From positions 1 to 64,000 of the forward strand of contig JBDWUA010000012.1 of NCBI GenBank assembly GCA_039984715.1: a DNA stretch of 64,000 nt, given 5' to 3'. The stretch is from JABSSA01 sp039984715. GTDB lineage: Bacteria > Pseudomonadota > Alphaproteobacteria > Rhodobacterales > Rhodobacteraceae. The notes below the pieces were generated by a model. It was not told where the DNA came from. It searched no databases and worked only from the letters and a program-made list of their open reading frames with translations. Each line of letters begins with the position of its first letter. The stretch's first letter is position 1. Positions 60,920 to 64,000 of this stretch are shown piece after piece. A program made the position numbers and the translations under genes.

Positions 60920-61471
60920 TCACTTTAATTTGGACAACTTGTCCTGTAGGTCCGCCAGTTGCGCTTTGATCGCATCAAGGTCTTCACCATTTCCCGCACT
61001 TGGTTCGGGGCTTTTGGCAGGTTGGTCACCCCCCGGCATTCCGCCTGTCATTGCCTTCAAGAACGCCTGTTGCTGCGCCTGAATGGCATCAAAGCCGGGT
61101 ATATTCGACATTGGGTTCATCGCATTCATGTTTTCCAACATCTGGCTTTGACCATTGCGTAACATATCAAAACTGGCTTCCAGAAACTGCGGAACAACGC
61201 TCGACCCCGGTGTCATGTAACTGCGGACAAGATCATTCAGAACATCGACCGGCAGAACGGATTCGCCCTTACTTTCGTGCTCAGCAATGATTTGCAAAAG
61301 ATATTGACGGGTCAGGTCATCGCCTGACTTCAGATCCACAATCTGAACTTCTCTGCCGTCCCGAATAAACCCTGAAATATCCTCCAGCGTCACGTAATCG
61401 CTTGTTTCAGTATTATAGAGTCTGCGGCTCGCATACCGCTTGATCAACAACGGTGCGTCTTTTTTAGCCAT
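60920..61471 (-). CDS. phaR: Polyhydroxyalkanoate synthesis repressor
   Basis: A 183-residue regulator. The N-terminal DNA-binding/PHB-sensing domain (about 8-70) has LIKRYASRRLYNTETSDYVTLEDI, the second accumulation domain (about 72-120) has SVLPVDVLNDLVRSYMTPGSSVVPQFLEASF, and the tail is a Gln/Met-rich coiled coil. PhaR binds PHA granules and represses phaP and itself; with PHA present it leaves the DNA. Its own promoter carries two palindromes (61491-61503, 61538-61559). Confidence 0.95.
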   Translation of the reverse strand: MAKKDAPLLIKRYASRRLYNTETSDYVTLEDISGFIRDGREVQIVDLKSGDDLTRQYLLQIIAEHESKGESVLPVDVLNDLVRSYMTPGSSVVPQFLEASFDMLRNGQSQMLENMNAMNPMSNIPGFDAIQAQQQAFLKAMTGGMPGGDQPAKSPEPSAGNGEDLDAIKAQLADLQDKLSKLK

Positions 61472-61490
61472 CCTGCCCTCCTTCGCATTT

Positions 61491-61503
61491 GCTGCATTGC
61501 AGC
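61491..61503. promoter_or_regulatory. PhaR operator candidate upstream of phaR
   Basis: GCTGCATTGCAGC is a perfect 13-base palindrome containing CTGC-ATT-GCAG, the CTGC-N3-GCAG form known for PhaR of Paracoccus. It lies about 20 bp upstream of the phaR start. Confidence 0.75.
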
Positions 61504-61537
61504 TTAGGGAGAGTCATTTGAAAAGAAAAGGTTTCGT

Positions 61538-61559
61538 TTGCATACTGCAGCGTATGCAA
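61538..61559. promoter_or_regulatory. Second inverted repeat upstream of phaR
   Basis: TTGCATAC and GTATGCAA are perfect 8-base arms around TGCAGC. The centre also holds CTGCAG. It is in line with the operator 35 bp away and may be a second PhaR or another regulator site. Confidence 0.6.
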
Positions 61560-61680
61560 TTGCGCCGCATCGCGGCATGAATGCGCAGCCAGTTTCGCAA
61601 CAAAACATCGTTCAACAAGAAAATTAGCTGACTTGAACCTCTGTAAAGATCAGAAATTCAACACTTGGTTTCCGCGGCCA

Positions 61681-61717
61681 AAAACAAAAAAATGGCGGGT
61701 TCAATTAAGAACCCGCC
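61681..61717 (-). terminator. Rho-independent terminator of phaP
   Basis: On the minus strand GGCGGGTTC and GAACCCGCC pair around TTAATT and are followed by ATTTTTTTG. It lies about 55 bp after the phaP stop. Confidence 0.92.
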
Positions 61718-61771
61718 CTCATTCTCGCGTCCAACAGGGAGGAAGCGACGCGAAAAACTGGTGCGAAACGC

Positions 61772-62218
61772 TTACTTAGCAGCAGCTTTCTTGGCAGCAG
61801 CTGTAACTTCGTTTGTCGCTTTTTTGACAACAGCCTGAGCGTCTTCGCTCATGTCTTTTCCAGCTGCCATCATCAATTCAACTGTTTCCATTTGAACTTT
61901 TTTCGCAACTTCTGCAAAAGCTGCGATGTTTTCTGCGGCAGCTTCAGCTGTTGTCGAAGCAAAATCTGTCATTGCTTTTGCGTAATCAGCTGGTTCTGTC
62001 TTCGCTTTGGACATCTCAGCAACTTTTGCGAGCGTATCTTTTGTCCACTTTGTAGAAATCTCAGTCGATTTCTCTGCTGCACCCAATGCAACGGCTGTCA
62101 GCTTTTCGTTCAGCGAAGCAGTTGTTTTAAATGCGTCTTGCATTGCCGCTGTATCAACAGGGAATGCGCCCATCATCTCGTTGAAGATCGATGTCATGTC
62201 TTGTGTTTTAGCGGTCAT
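61772..62218 (-). CDS. phaP: Phasin, PHA granule-associated protein
   Basis: A 148-residue helical amphipathic phasin coating PHA granules. It begins with MTAKTQDMTSIFNEMMGAFPVDT and is rich in Ala, Lys and Glu heptads, ending in a Lys/Ala tail (AAKKAAAK). AAAGGA precedes ATG 62218. Two CTGC-N3-GCAG sites lie upstream, the expected PhaR control. Its own terminator follows. Confidence 0.93.
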   Translation of the reverse strand: MTAKTQDMTSIFNEMMGAFPVDTAAMQDAFKTTASLNEKLTAVALGAAEKSTEISTKWTKDTLAKVAEMSKAKTEPADYAKAMTDFASTTAEAAAENIAAFAEVAKKVQMETVELMMAAGKDMSEDAQAVVKKATNEVTAAAKKAAAK

Positions 62219-62284
62219 AGTAAAATTCCTTTAGGTCCCTCGCGGGCCTGTCCCGCGTTCTCTGCACAAAAAGGAAGGTATGCG

Positions 62285-62295
62285 CTGCATCGCAG
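62285..62295. promoter_or_regulatory. PhaR operator candidate 1 upstream of phaP
   Basis: CTGC-ATC-GCAG, a CTGC-N3-GCAG palindrome 67 bp before phaP. It lies 28 bases from the second copy. Confidence 0.75.
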
Positions 62296-62312
62296 CATTT
62301 CAAGTTTTTTTT

Positions 62313-62323
62313 CTGCAATGCAG
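62313..62323. promoter_or_regulatory. PhaR operator candidate 2 upstream of phaP
   Basis: CTGC-AAT-GCAG, the second copy of the palindrome; T-rich sequence between the copies fits a promoter. Confidence 0.75.
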
Positions 62324-62346
62324 CATTTTTTTATTTTCGTTTATTT

Positions 62347-64000
62347 TCAACGCACTGCTGGGATTTTAACATAGGTTCCCGGTGCATCACACAAAATATC
62401 CAAATCAGAATCACCCGGAATACGTGCGTTAATTTGTTTTCCAGACCGTTTCTTTAGCCAATTTTCCCAACGCGGCCACCACGATCCTTCTTGGAAATCG
62501 GCCCCTTCGAACCAATCATCCACATCCAGCGCCAGATTATCGTTCACATAATGACCATACTTGTTCTTTGAAGGCGGGTTGACGATGCCTGCTATGTGGC
62601 CTGATTGCGAAACCACAAAGGTCTTGTCCTTAGACCCCATCTTCTGGACACCGTTATAACAGTCTTTCCACGCCGCAATGTGATCGGTTTCGCAGGTGAT
62701 TGCCATCAAGGGCACATCAACCTCTGCCAGCTTCAGCGTGTACCCCATCAGGTCAAACCCATCTGTCGCGAACGCATCATTCTGGCAGAGCCCACGCAAA
62801 TATTCGACAGCCATCTTGGCCGGAAGGTTCGCGCCGTCCCCGTTCCAAAACAGCAAATCAAACGCAGGCGGAGTTTCCCCCATCATATAACTGCGGATCG
62901 CAGGCCTATAGATAAGGTCGTTAGCACGCAGGAACGAAAACGTGCGGGCCATGACCAGTGACGGCAACACGCCTTTATCAGCGCATTCCAATTCAATGCC
63001 GTCGACAAAATCGTCCTGCAGGAACGGAGTGAACTCCCCTTGGTTAGAAAATTGGGTCAATGCCGTGAAGAAAGTGGCAGACTTGATCGATTTGTCGCCG
63101 CGCTGTTTCAACAAAGAAAGTGTCAGCGCCAATGTTGTGCCCGCTATACAATAGCCAACTGCATTCACCTTTGCCTGGCCCGTGATCGTTTTCACCACGT
63201 CCAAGGCTTTGATGTACCCTTCGTCAATATACTCGGCCATTCCAACATCCGCGTATTCCGCGTCCGGATTGATCCAGCTGACGACAAACATGGTATAGCC
63301 TTGATCAACGACCCATTTCACAAAGCTGTTTTGTTCTTTGAGGTCCAAAATATAAAACTTGTTGATCCACGGCGGGAACAAGACAATTGGAGTTTGATGC
63401 ACTTTTTCTGTCGTGGGCGAATATTGGATCAGTTCCAACATGCGATTGCGGAAGATCACTTTGCCTTCTGTTGTCGCAACGTTCTCACCCAGCTTGAATG
63501 CTGTTTCATCTGCCAGACGCACGACAAGTTCGCCATTATTGGCTTCCAGATCGCTAATCAGGTTTTCCAAGCCTTGGATAAGACTTGCGCCTTCTGTTTC
63601 GACAGCCTTTTCCAATGCGTCTGGATTGGTGGCCAGAAAATTCGTCGGAGACATCATATCGACGATTTGCTGGCTGAAATATTTCAGACGGCGTTTTTCC
63701 ATCGCGTCCAGATCGCTGACGTCTTCGACCGCTTGTTGTACCGCGTCGGCATTGATCAAATATTGCTGTTTAATAAAGTTGAAATAGGGGTGCGAATCCC
63801 ACAGCGGGTTGGAAAACCGACGATCCTTTGGGCCGGGATCAGTGGGCGCTTGCAGTTTGCCCTGCGCCAAGGCGGATTGAGCTTCGACAAAATGTGTGAC
63901 GGATTTGGACCAGAACTGTAGCTGATGTTCCAGAACCTTTCCCGGATCGCGCATTGCTTCGTTCCAATAAGCCGTCACAGCCTTTGAATACAGTTCCTGA
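62347..64000 (-). CDS. phaC: Class I poly(3-hydroxyalkanoate) synthase, C-terminal part (cut by window edge)
   Basis: At least 551 residues; the frame stays open to the right edge (QELYSKAVTAYWNEAMRDPGKVLEHQ), so the gene begins beyond it. The alpha/beta hydrolase core carries the lipase-like box GYCIAGT with the catalytic Cys at 63150-63148, the later Asp region (HIAAWKD) and His (SGHIAGIVNPP). It polymerises 3-hydroxyacyl-CoA to PHA at the granule surface. It is followed by phaP on the same strand, in the order phaC-phaP-phaR. Confidence 0.96.
   Translation of the reverse strand, partial: QELYSKAVTAYWNEAMRDPGKVLEHQLQFWSKSVTHFVEAQSALAQGKLQAPTDPGPKDRRFSNPLWDSHPYFNFIKQQYLINADAVQQAVEDVSDLDAMEKRRLKYFSQQIVDMMSPTNFLATNPDALEKAVETEGASLIQGLENLISDLEANNGELVVRLADETAFKLGENVATTEGKVIFRNRMLELIQYSPTTEKVHQTPIVLFPPWINKFYILDLKEQNSFVKWVVDQGYTMFVVSWINPDAEYADVGMAEYIDEGYIKALDVVKTITGQAKVNAVGYCIAGTTLALTLSLLKQRGDKSIKSATFFTALTQFSNQGEFTPFLQDDFVDGIELECADKGVLPSLVMARTFSFLRANDLIYRPAIRSYMMGETPPAFDLLFWNGDGANLPAKMAVEYLRGLCQNDAFATDGFDLMGYTLKLAEVDVPLMAITCETDHIAAWKDCYNGVQKMGSKDKTFVVSQSGHIAGIVNPPSKNKYGHYVNDNLALDVDDWFEGADFQEGSWWPRWENWLKKRSGKQINARIPGDSDLDILCDAPGTYVKIPAVR

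Larger units (their letters stand above)
61472..61771. other. Regulatory intergenic region between phaP and phaR
   Basis: This is 300 bases downstream of phaP and upstream of phaR, both on the minus strand. It contains a phaP terminator (61681-61717) and the two palindromes before phaR. No gene is seen in it. Confidence 0.6.

Overview
The window looks like a chromosomal segment of a marine alphaproteobacterium of the Rhodobacteraceae (Roseobacter group). The evidence is the set of lineage-typical genes: a class I PHA locus (phaR, phaP, phaC) with CTGC-N3-GCAG operator palindromes, an FdVI-type ferredoxin, small membrane families such as DUF2842 and a DUF6524-like protein, a GTTC-N7-GTTC SOS box of the alphaproteobacterial type, and many short translationally coupled gene pairs. 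Coding density is high and base composition is moderately GC-rich. I found no rRNA, tRNA, CRISPR array, intact insertion sequence or prophage. This assignment is from recognition, not from a database search.

Layout. 1-9.4 kb: the 5' part of ftsY, cut by the left edge inside a pure Glu-Pro repeat, then a fused NuoE/NuoF-like flavoprotein, a degenerate AlkB-like membrane protein, xseA/purD (divergent), a gph-thioredoxin-like pair and an fdxE/FG-GAP pair. 9.4-9.9 kb: a perfect LexA box followed by only the last domain of DnaE2, apparently what is left of an SOS mutagenesis operon. 10.2-13.4 kb: an operon on the minus strand with a formate/nitrite-family (FNT) channel, a fused PP2C phosphatase/Ser-Thr kinase, and cyanase. 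13.7-30.3 kb: accessory genes (hybrid histidine kinase, Hint-domain protein, homocysteine S-methyltransferase family protein, MFS exporter, SDR-membrane fusion, UPF0261/PEP-hydrolase-like pair, beta-propeller protein, FecCD-type metal-chelate ABC transporter, lipoprotein). 30.4-44.8 kb: GST, sdaA, DMT transporter, thiN, a very acidic 766-residue protein, pncB and pncA separated by an RTX protein gene, trhO, purA and small membrane proteins.

44.8-59.6 kb: a cobalt-type nitrile hydratase operon (nthA, nthB, accessory), secG, pyrG, a multi-pass membrane protein, a three-gene TerB-TerB-PhnD-like operon, and an eight-gene unit with a polar amino acid/opine-type ABC transporter feeding two glutamine-synthetase-like gamma-glutamyl ligases, a class I amidotransferase and a PuuB-like oxidase (gamma-glutamylated amine catabolism, polyamine-like). 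59.7-64 kb: a lone DegT aminotransferase and the PHA granule genes phaR, phaP and phaC, the last cut by the right edge.

A common theme is scavenging of nitrogen from small organic compounds: cyanate (cynS operon), nitriles (nth), amines (puu-like), serine (sdaA) and nicotinamide (pncA/pncB), next to carbon storage as PHA. The observations I rate highest are the cyanase operon with its phosphatase/kinase fusion, the SOS-box-plus-DnaE2 remnant, the AlkB-like protein that has lost nearly all its iron ligands, the TerB-TerB-PhnD operon, and the large acidic protein.
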